A DNA stretch of 5,947 nt from JBMNRY01 sp050944915. GTDB lineage: Bacteria > Bacillota > Limnochordia > JAAZLZ01. Below the pieces are notes generated by a model. That model searched no databases. It was not told the DNA's origin and worked only from the letters and a program-made list of their open reading frames with translations. Every line of letters begins with the position of its first letter. Within the stretch, counting starts at the first letter, position 1. Positions 1 to 5,607 of this stretch are shown here, piece by piece. The stretch lies in the NCBI GenBank assembly GCA_050944915.1, contig JBMNRY010000111.1, positions 1 through 5,947 on the forward strand, read 5' to 3'. A program made the position numbers and the translations under genes.

Positions 1-259
1 AGGGCAACCACCGCCAGGCTTCTAGCTCTTCGAAGGCCACAAGGCAGTCTACCTCTCCCGGGGTGATCAAGGGTGCATAGACTTGAGGGCCAAAGCGCAC
101 TTGGGTGACTACACTGCCGCCCCGCTGGGCCATACCGTGGACTTCCGACATTTTCACATCGAAACCGGCTCCGGCCAACCCGGACGCCAGGACCTTCCCG
201 GCTAAGATGATCCCCTGGCCGCCGACGCCCACTAACAAGATGTTCCTCACTTTAGACAT
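1..259 (-). CDS. iorB: Indolepyruvate ferredoxin oxidoreductase subunit beta, N-terminal part (cut by left edge)
   Basis: This is the small subunit of indolepyruvate:ferredoxin oxidoreductase, which with IorA oxidatively decarboxylates aryl-pyruvates to aryl-acetyl-CoA in the cytoplasm and reduces ferredoxin. My translation of the reverse strand from the ATG at 259-257 gives 86 residues with no stop before the window edge. It begins MSKVRNILLVGVGGQGIILA, and the VGGQGIILAGKVLA stretch (about residues 12-25) followed by SEVHGMAQRGGSVVTQVRFG (38-57) is the hallmark of the gamma-type domain of 2-oxoacid:ferredoxin oxidoreductases, in its IorB form. IorB is usually about 190-200 residues, so roughly half is missing. 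The start overlaps the end of iorA by 8 bases (ATGTCTAA), and an AAGGTGG-type ribosome-binding site lies 9 bases upstream inside iorA. This implies translational coupling and one-to-one expression. The family assignment is firm; the true aryl-pyruvate substrate cannot be read from the sequence. Confidence 0.95.
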   Translation of the reverse strand, partial: MSKVRNILLVGVGGQGIILAGKVLASGLAGAGFDVKMSEVHGMAQRGGSVVTQVRFGPQVYAPLITPGEVDCLVAFEELEAWRWLP

Positions 260-1976
260 CCCCTTCACCCACCTTCACAATGGCCCCTCGGGGGCAGATC
301 TGGGCACAAACACCACATCCATTACACAGGGAAGCATCCAAATCCATGGTCCCATGGCCGCTGATGGCGGGACAGCCGATGCGCAAACAGAGGCGGCAGT
401 TGGTACATTGTTCGGGATCGATCCGGTAGGGTTGCTCCCTATCGACGATGAGGGCACAAGCCCGCTCGACGATGATCACCGACGGTTCTTCCTGGGCCAT
501 TTCTTCTTTGACAGCCCTTTCAACCGCGGCCAGATCATAGGCATCAACCTTAGTCACCCGCCGGATCTGCAGAGAACGGACTAACCCTTCCAGATCCACC
601 TTCGGTGCCGGCTGACCCTTTAAGGTTTTACCGCTAGCGGGATGGTCTTGATGGCCGGTCATGGCTGTGGTGGAGTTGTCGAGGATCAAAACAGTAGTAT
701 TTCCCCCGTTATAGGCCACATCCATCAAGGGGGTGATCCCTGAGTGGAGGAAGGTGGAATCGCCGATAACGGCTACCGTCTTGCCGGCGAACTGGGGATT
801 AGCCTTTTCCATACCGTGGGCCATACCGATACTGGCCCCCATGCAGACACAGGCATCCATAGCCGATAGGGGCGGTAGGGAACCGAGGGTATAACACCCG
901 ATATCACCGCTGACCGTTAATTTCAGTCGGTTGAGGACGTAGAAAACTCCCCGGTGGGGACAACCGGGACAGAGCACCGGTGGTCGAGAGGGAGCGGGAT
1001 TGGTGCCTTGATCGGGGGTCGTCAGACCAAAGACTTCCCTTAACCGGGCGGGACTCAGCTCACCTCGGCGACCGGTTAGTTTCTTTCCTTCCACAGGGAT
1101 CCCTAAGGCTTTGATTTGTTCCTCAAGGAAGGGCTCCAATTCTTCGACGACATAGAGTTTGTCCACCCCTGCCGCCAGTTCTTTGATCTTTCCTTCGGGC
1201 AAGGGATAGCTTAAGCCTAATTTAAGGATGGAAGCTTCCGGGAAGACTTCCTTCACATATTGATAAACGACACCGGAGGTGATGATCCCTATTTTCCGTT
1301 CACCCCATTCCAGGCGATTAAGGGGTGTTTCCTCAGCTAAGGCCTGCAGCCTAGCTAAACGTTCCTCGACGGCCTGGTGGCGAAGACGGCCATAGGCGGG
1401 GATCATGACGTATTTTTGCGCATCCCGTTCATAGGGCTTTAAGGGGACTTCTTCCCTCTCCCCTAAATTGACTAGGCCTTTGGAATGGGAAATACGGGTC
1501 GTTGTCCGCAACATCACCGGTGTATCGTAGGTTTCCCCTATCTCAAGCCCGATGGCGACGAAATCTTTGGCCTCCTGGCTGTCCGATGGTTCCAAGAGAG
1601 GCACATGGGCCATGCGGGCAAAGTAACGGTTGTCTTGCTCATTTTGAGAGCTATGCATCCCTGGATCATCGGCAGAAACGAGGATTAGGCCACCGTTCAC
1701 ACCGGTATAAGCTAGGGTAAACCAGGGATCGGCAGCCACATTCAAACCTACATGTTTCATAGCCACCAACACCCTGGCTCCCGCGAAAGAAGCTCCAATA
1801 CCAACCTCTAAGGCCACCTTTTCATTGGGCGACCATTGGGCATAAATCGAAGGGTACTGCTCCATACTTTCTAAGACCTCTGTACTAGGCGTACCGGGAT
1901 ATGCCACCGCCACCCGTACACCCGCTTCATAGGCGCCGCGGGCGATGGCTTCATTACCAGATAGGATTTCTTTCAA
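252..1976 (-). CDS. iorA: Indolepyruvate ferredoxin oxidoreductase subunit alpha
   Basis: This is the large catalytic subunit of indolepyruvate:ferredoxin oxidoreductase, which binds thiamine diphosphate and iron-sulfur clusters and produces aryl-acetyl-CoA, CO2 and reduced ferredoxin. At 574 residues it has a normal length for IorA. Domains in order: an N-terminal pyrimidine-binding domain (YPGTPSTE at 26-33, NEKVALE at 51-57, MKHVGLN at 73-79); a middle transketolase C-like region (about 225-300); the IorA motif CPGCPHRG at 336-343; the thiamine diphosphate domain with GDIGCYTLG (357-365), GDS (405-407) and DNSTTAMTG (433-441); and a C-terminal two-cluster ferredoxin domain with Cys524/527/530/535 and Cys551/554/557/561. 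The first cluster motif has four residues between the third and fourth Cys, as is usual in IorA. The start is TTG, chosen because the family-typical sequence MKEILSGNEAIA begins there and a G-rich ribosome-binding site lies 6 bases upstream. iorB follows with an 8-base overlap. It lies 84 intergenic bases downstream of the hydrolase gene on the same strand, so co-transcription is possible but not shown. Confidence 0.97.
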   Translation of the reverse strand: MKEILSGNEAIARGAYEAGVRVAVAYPGTPSTEVLESMEQYPSIYAQWSPNEKVALEVGIGASFAGARVLVAMKHVGLNVAADPWFTLAYTGVNGGLILVSADDPGMHSSQNEQDNRYFARMAHVPLLEPSDSQEAKDFVAIGLEIGETYDTPVMLRTTTRISHSKGLVNLGEREEVPLKPYERDAQKYVMIPAYGRLRHQAVEERLARLQALAEETPLNRLEWGERKIGIITSGVVYQYVKEVFPEASILKLGLSYPLPEGKIKELAAGVDKLYVVEELEPFLEEQIKALGIPVEGKKLTGRRGELSPARLREVFGLTTPDQGTNPAPSRPPVLCPGCPHRGVFYVLNRLKLTVSGDIGCYTLGSLPPLSAMDACVCMGASIGMAHGMEKANPQFAGKTVAVIGDSTFLHSGITPLMDVAYNGGNTTVLILDNSTTAMTGHQDHPASGKTLKGQPAPKVDLEGLVRSLQIRRVTKVDAYDLAAVERAVKEEMAQEEPSVIIVERACALIVDREQPYRIDPEQCTNCRLCLRIGCPAISGHGTMDLDASLCNGCGVCAQICPRGAIVKVGEGDV

Positions 1977-1982
1977 CCCTTT

Positions 1983-1989
1983 CCCCCCT
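1983..1989 (-). promoter_or_regulatory. Ribosome-binding site fixing the TTG start of iorA
   Basis: On the minus strand the sequence AGGGGGG lies 6 bases before the TTG at 1976-1974. No in-frame ATG is available nearby at the position expected from IorA homologues, so this purine run supports the TTG start. Confidence 0.6.
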
Positions 1990-1992
1990 GTT

Positions 1993-2010
1993 TAGACGGA
2001 TATCCATCTA
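1993..2010. promoter_or_regulatory. 18-base near-perfect palindrome upstream of iorA (possible operator)
   Basis: The plus strand reads TAGACGGATATCCATCTA, an inverted repeat with no loop, centred between 2001 and 2002, with eight of nine base pairs matching (C1997 against A2006 is the mismatch). It ends 17 bases upstream of the iorA start codon, just before the ribosome-binding site. Two-fold symmetry without a loop is more typical of a dimeric repressor site than of an RNA hairpin. It could equally be chance. I see no convincing promoter around it, and no second copy in this window. Confidence 0.3.
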
Positions 2011-2035
2011 TCCTTCGACAAAGGGAAGGGCTTGT

Positions 2036-2060
2036 CCTGCCCAGCAGGGGCCTATGGCCC
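2036..2060 (-). other. Two small adjacent GC-rich hairpins after the hydrolase stop codon
   Basis: Directly after the TAG at 2064-2062 the minus strand can form GGGCC-ATA-GGCCC (2048-2060) and then CCTGC-TGG-GCAGG (2036-2048). The stems share base 2048, so they could not both form in full. No run of T follows on either strand, so neither qualifies as a standard intrinsic terminator. They could pause polymerase or protect the 3' end of the upstream message, but the sequence shows only the inverted repeats. Confidence 0.3.
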
Positions 2061-2061
2061 A

Positions 2062-2673
2062 CTACTTAAAGAAGACGTGACCCCCAATGACCACCGTCAC
2101 CGGCCGGGAGCGCACCCAGCGATTGCTGGTTTTGCGGGGGTTGTAAAAACCTGTGGCCCCCTTGCTGGGATCCCAACCGGCCAAGGCATCGTAGACCGCC
2201 TGCCAAGCTTCTTTACTGGCCGGGTTCTTGATGCGACCGTCGAGGACGGGAGAATATTGGTAATACCTACCGTCGGTCACCTGGTAGATGACCCCCTTCA
2301 GGGTGGAAGGATATAGAGGGCTTTCTACCCGATGCAAAACACTGGCCGCCACGGCTACCTTGCCGACATAGGGTTCCCCTTCGGCTTCAGCATGAACCAG
2401 CCGGGCCAAATGGTCCAATTCTTCCCGGGGATAGATGGTTTCCAGGAGAATATCTAGGGAATTCTCCCCCGGGAGCAGTTCATAAGTTATTTGATACGGC
2501 TTATAATGTCTAGCTGAGGCTAAGATCGTAGACCGACCGGGTTGCACCTGAGCCCGAAACCGCCCGTCGAACACCTTCACCCTTTGGGAACCGATCTGTA
2601 AATCCACCTCCCGTAATGTGTAGCGACTGTTTTCAAAAGTAATCGTCCCAAAGATTTCAGCAACAGCATCCAT
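2062..2673 (-). CDS. SleB/CwlJ-family cell wall hydrolase (spore cortex-lytic type)
   Basis: The C-terminal half belongs to the Hydrolase_2 (SleB/CwlJ) family, which cleaves peptidoglycan and in spore-formers degrades the spore cortex during germination. From the ATG at 2673 the protein has 203 residues. The catalytic region starts near residue 88: ARLVHAEAEGEPYVGKVAVAA (90-110) contains the conserved acidic residue, Glu96 by alignment with SleB, and the family's closing block is present as TGFYNPRKTSN (174-184), then SRPV, then IGGHVFFK at the very end. I chose this start over one 22 codons upstream because AAGGGAGGTG sits 7 bases before it and the upstream residues look non-coding. There is no signal peptide and no known peptidoglycan-binding domain. 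Residues 1 to about 80 look like a beta-rich domain (alternating hydrophobic residues, a V-x-V-x-D-G-R-F-R stretch at 32-40) that I do not recognise as part of canonical SleB or CwlJ. Export or spore localisation is thus unexplained. The family call is strong; a role in germination is inferred. Confidence 0.9.
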   Translation of the reverse strand: MDAVAEIFGTITFENSRYTLREVDLQIGSQRVKVFDGRFRAQVQPGRSTILASARHYKPYQITYELLPGENSLDILLETIYPREELDHLARLVHAEAEGEPYVGKVAVAASVLHRVESPLYPSTLKGVIYQVTDGRYYQYSPVLDGRIKNPASKEAWQAVYDALAGWDPSKGATGFYNPRKTSNRWVRSRPVTVVIGGHVFFK

Positions 2674-2678
2674 GATGC

Positions 2679-2688
2679 CACCTCCCTT
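2679..2688 (-). promoter_or_regulatory. Ribosome-binding site that decides the hydrolase start
   Basis: The minus strand reads AAGGGAGGTG, with the GGAGG core 7 bases before the ATG at 2673-2671. This near-ideal Shine-Dalgarno sequence places the start there rather than at the in-frame upstream codons at 2739 or 2691, neither of which has a comparable site at proper distance. Confidence 0.75.
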
Positions 2689-2777
2689 CATGCCATTATA
2701 CGTGGGCCGATGGCCAGGGCCCCACTGCAACTTTCCCATTTTCTACTCATAAAAGGGAAATGGACCGGCCATACTAT

Positions 2778-2785
2778 GAAGGGAG
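2778..2785 (+). promoter_or_regulatory. Ribosome-binding site supporting the TTG start of the zinc-ribbon gene
   Basis: GAAGGGAG lies 8 bases before the TTG at 2794-2796. The in-frame ATG at 2776 overlaps this site and has no Shine-Dalgarno sequence of its own, so the TTG is the better start. Confidence 0.55.
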
Positions 2786-2793
2786 TGATCATT

Positions 2794-3045
2794 TTGAGCA
2801 ACATCTATTATTGTGGGACATGTTCCCAAAGGACCAATACTTGGGTGAGGATGGAGTATGTGAAGTGGGTGAAGCCCTGGGCCCAAAACGATGAGAGTGC
2901 GGCGGGAGATTTATATCGCTGTCCCATATGTGGTCAGAGCATGGTGGAATATGGGCGGCTTTTGCCGTCCCCTAACCAAGCCCCCCAAAGGGTCCTAGAG
3001 GAAGGCTACCAGTTCGCCCTCCTCCAGGAATTAATTAATCGATGA
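2794..3045 (+). CDS. Small zinc-ribbon protein of unknown function
   Basis: This encodes an 83-residue protein from the TTG start. The visible feature is a pair of metal-binding knuckles, CGTC (Cys7, Cys10) and CPICG (Cys43, Cys46), separated by 32 residues, as in zinc ribbons that hold one Zn2+. Between them is an aromatic, basic stretch (MEYVKWVKPW at 20-29) followed by an acidic NDES turn; the tail from about residue 60 ends in a probable amphipathic helix (VLEEGYQFALLQELINR). There is no signal peptide or membrane segment, so it should be cytoplasmic. I do not recognise a named family. Zinc ribbons of this size can be nucleic-acid or protein-binding adaptors, but nothing here decides between these. 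It is the only plus-strand gene in the window, and its last 11 bases overlap the 3' end of the FAD oxidase gene. Real coding is supported by the ribosome-binding site, the paired CxxC motifs and the lack of any credible frame opposite it. Confidence 0.75.
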   Translation: MSNIYYCGTCSQRTNTWVRMEYVKWVKPWAQNDESAAGDLYRCPICGQSMVEYGRLLPSPNQAPQRVLEEGYQFALLQELINR

Positions 3046-4420
3046 TCTTGCCGGGATTGAGCAGGCCCTTAGGATCAAAGACTCTTTTGATGGACCTTAG
3101 TAAATCCATCTGGGTGGGCCCTAAAGATGAAGCCAAATAGGGTTTTTTGGCGTAGCCGATCCCGTGTTCTCCGGAAACCTGGCCCCCTAACCTCTTAGCC
3201 TCGTCATAGAGGAGTTCCATCACCTGGGCGTGGACGGCCTCCCACTCTTTCTGGGATCGCTCTCCCCGGAATAAATAGACATGGAGATTTCCGTCGCCGG
3301 CATGGCCGAAGCTCAAGATCCGCACCCCATGGCTGCGGCCGATTTCCTCGCTGTATTTAATAAAGGCGGCGATGGAATGGGGCGGTAGGACCACGTCGAC
3401 CTCATCCATTTCCCCTAAGGCCTTAATGGCCTCTAAGAAGGTTCCCCTAGTCTCCCAAATCCCTGCTTGCCGTTCCAAAATATCGGCAATAAGTACATCG
3501 TAGGCACCGACATCTAAACAGACTTGGGCCGCCCGGTGGTAGACTTCCTCCATTTCCGCCCTCGTATTACCATAGAAGGTCAGGAGTAAATAAGCTGGTG
3601 CGGAAGAATCGGGGAAGGGTTTGCCTAAGTACTGGGCGGCAGCTTGAATCACTTCCTGCTGCATGAATTCCATGGAAGCGGGAACCACCTTCTCCCGCAG
3701 GATCTTAGGTACCGCCTCGATGGCCCGCTCCAAATCAGGGAAGGGTACCAAAAGACTGACCTGACGGGCCGGTTTCGGAATTAGCCGGAGGATGATCTTG
3801 GTGATCACCCCGAGGGTCCCCTCGGAACCGACGAAAAGGTGAAGCAAACTATAGCCCGAGGAATTCTTCACAACTTTGCCGCCAACTTCGATAATCCGGC
3901 CGTCGGGAAGAACTACTTCTAAACCCAGGACGTAATCCCTGGTCACCCCGTAGGCTACAGCCCGCATCCCACCGGCATTGGTGGCCACATTGCCCCCGAG
4001 AGTGCCGCTCTTTTCACCAGGGTCGGGGGGATAAAACAAACCCTTGGCTTCCACCGTTTTTTGCAAATCCAAGAGGATGACCCCCGGCTGGACGACGGCC
4101 ATCAAGTTATCTTCATCGATTTCTAAGATCTGGTTTAACCGAGCGGTGGAGAGGATGATCCCGCCGTGGATGGCCACAGCACCGCCGCAAAGGCCCGTCC
4201 CGTTCCCCCGGGGCACCACGGGCAAATCGTGGGCATAGGCATATTCAAGTACCCGGGCCACTTCTTCGGTGGAACCGGGCTCCACCAGCAAATCGGGGTA
4301 ATACTCGGTATAAGCCAACTCATCATGGCTGTAGTCGGAACTGATTTCCTCCCGGGTGTAGACATGATCAGAGCCACAGATGGCCCTCAAAGCCTCAACA
4401 TGTCGAGGGTAGATCTCCAT
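3035..4420 (-). CDS. glcD: FAD-binding 2-hydroxy acid (lactate/glycolate-type) dehydrogenase, EtfAB-linked
   Basis: This 461-residue protein is a GlcD/D-lactate dehydrogenase-type flavoprotein of the vanillyl-alcohol-oxidase fold, oxidising a 2-hydroxy acid to a 2-oxo acid. The FAD-binding domain covers about residues 40-218, with PRGNGTGLCGGA (70-81), PPDPGEKSGTLGGN (131-144), GGMRAVAYGVTRDYVLG (150-166) and VGSEGTLG (197-204). The C-terminal FAD-oxidase domain has the HAGDGNLH metal/substrate site (His373, His380), GEHGIG (417-422) and the closing LNPGKI (454-459). There are no iron-sulfur motifs and no glcF neighbour, so the electron acceptor is most likely the EtfAB encoded immediately upstream, as in LctD of Acetobacterium woodii. 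The ATG overlaps the etfA stop by one base (TAATG), with GGAGGGGG just before it, indicating coupled translation. The 3' end runs 11 bases into the convergent zinc-ribbon gene, with no visible terminator. Lactate is the default substrate by homology, but other 2-hydroxy acids including aryl-lactates are possible. Confidence 0.93.
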   Translation of the reverse strand: MEIYPRHVEALRAICGSDHVYTREEISSDYSHDELAYTEYYPDLLVEPGSTEEVARVLEYAYAHDLPVVPRGNGTGLCGGAVAIHGGIILSTARLNQILEIDEDNLMAVVQPGVILLDLQKTVEAKGLFYPPDPGEKSGTLGGNVATNAGGMRAVAYGVTRDYVLGLEVVLPDGRIIEVGGKVVKNSSGYSLLHLFVGSEGTLGVITKIILRLIPKPARQVSLLVPFPDLERAIEAVPKILREKVVPASMEFMQQEVIQAAAQYLGKPFPDSSAPAYLLLTFYGNTRAEMEEVYHRAAQVCLDVGAYDVLIADILERQAGIWETRGTFLEAIKALGEMDEVDVVLPPHSIAAFIKYSEEIGRSHGVRILSFGHAGDGNLHVYLFRGERSQKEWEAVHAQVMELLYDEAKRLGGQVSGEHGIGYAKKPYLASSLGPTQMDLLRSIKRVFDPKGLLNPGKIID

Positions 4421-5607
4421 TACCCCCTCCTCCCTTCTTTGATCATTCCGATTAAACAGGGCAGTATCTCGTACAAATCCCCTAGAAGCCCGTAATGGGC
4501 CACATCGAAGATGGGCGCCCGGGGATCGTTATTAATGGCCATGATGGTTTTCGCATTGGTGATCCCCGCCCGAAATTGCACCGAACCGGAGACACCACAG
4601 GTGATTAATAACTGGGGGCGGACGGTCCGACCGCTAAGACCGATCTGCCGGTTGAGTTTGACCCAGCCGGCTTCGGCCATCGGCCTGGTGCCGCCGATTT
4701 GGGCCTTAAGTAAACGGGCCAATTCCTGAACCATTTCCATATCCCTTTGGCGGGTAATCCCCCGACCCACGGCGACAATAACCTCTGCATCGACCAGACT
4801 TCCATCGTCGGGTTTGGGAATTATCTCTAGGACCTTGGTCGGGCAGTTCCAGACCCTCCCTTTTAAGGGTATAGATATAATTTCCCCCCGGGGTTCGACC
4901 CGCTGGGCCCGTTCCATCACCCGATACCGGACGGTAGCCATTTGAGGGCGATGGTTCGGTGTAATGATCTGGGCCATGATATCGCCGCCAAAGGCCGGGC
5001 GGATCTGGACTAATTGACCGTCGGGGCGGACTTCCAACATGGTACAATCGGCGGTCAAACCGGTGCGCAGCCGTACCGCGGCCCGGGGTGCTAAGGAGCG
5101 GCCCGTGGGGGTGGCTCCGATCAAAAGGATGCCCGGACGAAAGCGTTCCACCGTTTCCACCAACATTTCGGTATAGGGCTCACTGCGGAAATACTCTAGT
5201 TCGGGATGATCACAAAGATAGACCTTATCTAAACCATAATGCAACAATTCCCGGGCGGCATCCATCACCTGGTGCCCCATAAGCAGACAAGCGATTTCTT
5301 GCTCAAGGGCCCCGGCCAGTTCTACCCCTTTGCCGATCAATTCATATGTAACAGGGTTGATCCGACCAGCGAGCTGTTCGGCCACCACTAAGACCCCCCG
5401 CCATTGACCTGGGTCTGCCTTTGTTGGGCTTTCCCCTAAGAGGATGGCCCCTTGGGGACATACATCGATACAAAGGCGGCAGAGCCGACATCCGGCAGTG
5501 ATCTTTGGAGGCTCCCCCTCCACGATGGCCCCAAAGGGACAGCTGGAAAGGCATCTCCCGCACGAACTGCATTTGTTGTCATCGATCCAGATAGACAGAA
5601 GGTTCAC
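4420..5607 (-). CDS. etfA: Electron transfer flavoprotein alpha subunit with N-terminal two-cluster ferredoxin domain
   Basis: This is EtfA of the confurcating lactate dehydrogenase type (LctC-like), 395 residues. Residues 1-58 form a bacterial ferredoxin domain with two complete [4Fe-4S] motifs: Cys13/16/19/23 and Cys40/43/46/50, each closing in CP. The ETF alpha N-domain follows (about 70-235) with GATPTGRSLAPRAAVRLRTG (164-183) and RPAFGGDIMAQI (203-214). The FAD-binding domain follows (about 255-390) with AVGRGI (279-284), GGTRPMAEAGW (305-315), GLSGRTVRPQL (323-333), CGVSGSVQFRAG (337-348) and AINNDPRAPIFDVAHYGLLGD (357-377). The ferredoxin domain is the likely entry point for electrons from reduced ferredoxin. 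The start is GTG, sharing four bases (GTGA) with the etfB stop; its ribosome-binding site is poor, so translation probably depends on etfB. One oddity: the GISGAIQH block of ordinary EtfA has Phe345 where His normally contacts the flavin. The family call is firm; confurcation is inferred from domain make-up and gene order. Confidence 0.95.
   Translation of the reverse strand: MNLLSIWIDDNKCSSCGRCLSSCPFGAIVEGEPPKITAGCRLCRLCIDVCPQGAILLGESPTKADPGQWRGVLVVAEQLAGRINPVTYELIGKGVELAGALEQEIACLLMGHQVMDAARELLHYGLDKVYLCDHPELEYFRSEPYTEMLVETVERFRPGILLIGATPTGRSLAPRAAVRLRTGLTADCTMLEVRPDGQLVQIRPAFGGDIMAQIITPNHRPQMATVRYRVMERAQRVEPRGEIISIPLKGRVWNCPTKVLEIIPKPDDGSLVDAEVIVAVGRGITRQRDMEMVQELARLLKAQIGGTRPMAEAGWVKLNRQIGLSGRTVRPQLLITCGVSGSVQFRAGITNAKTIMAINNDPRAPIFDVAHYGLLGDLYEILPCLIGMIKEGRRG

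Larger units (their letters stand above)
2674..2793. promoter_or_regulatory. Divergent intergenic region between hydrolase and zinc-ribbon genes
   Basis: This stretch must hold the start signals for both divergent genes. On the minus strand a perfect TATAAT occurs at 2700-2695, but no good -35 box lies 16-18 bases upstream, and the message would begin only about 15 bases before the start codon, just including the ribosome-binding site. On the plus strand the best pair is CTGCAA (2725-2730) and CATAAA (2748-2753) with a 17-base spacer, matching the vegetative consensus at 3 and 4 of 6 positions and placing the start of transcription near 2760. Both are weak; neither is a clear sporulation-sigma promoter. 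Confidence 0.3.

Noticed and set aside
105..584. Plus-strand open frame of 159 codons antisense to iorA/iorB
   Set aside because: It is opposite two strongly conserved genes, has low-complexity proline/threonine composition, no ribosome-binding site and no recognisable domain.
1991..2021. Promoter for iorA on the minus strand (TTGTCG, 19 bases, TCTAAA)
   Set aside because: The spacer is too long, both boxes match only 4 of 6 positions, and the start of transcription would fall within the ribosome-binding site.
2032..2316. Plus-strand open frame of 94 codons opposite the hydrolase gene
   Set aside because: It mirrors the conserved catalytic domain on the other strand and has no family features; shadow of a real gene.
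2747..2777. Sporulation-type promoter on the plus strand (TCATAAAA, 15 bases, CATACTAT) resembling sigma-E or sigma-G sites
   Set aside because: Transcription would begin near 2783, inside the Shine-Dalgarno sequence, leaving no usable leader for the TTG start; the -35 match is also poor.
2682..2785. Inverted copies of ATGAAGGGAG at 2682-2691 (minus) and 2776-2785 (plus) facing outward from the intergenic region
   Set aside because: Both copies contain the Shine-Dalgarno sequence of the adjacent gene, so the similarity is explained by ribosome binding; similarity does not extend upstream.
3074..3091. Possible terminator hairpin ATCAAAG-actc-TTTTGAT after the zinc-ribbon gene
   Set aside because: It is an AT-rich 6-pair stem with one G-T pair, followed by no T run, and lies inside the conserved C-terminus of glcD.
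4166..4495. Plus-strand open frame of 109 codons antisense to glcD and the end of etfA
   Set aside because: No ribosome-binding site or domain; it lies opposite the FAD-binding domain, and codon constraints of that gene explain the open frame.
4706..5047. Minus-strand open frame of 113 codons inside etfA in another frame
   Set aside because: It lies wholly within the conserved EtfA coding region; its composition is rich in Gly, Pro and Arg with no domain.
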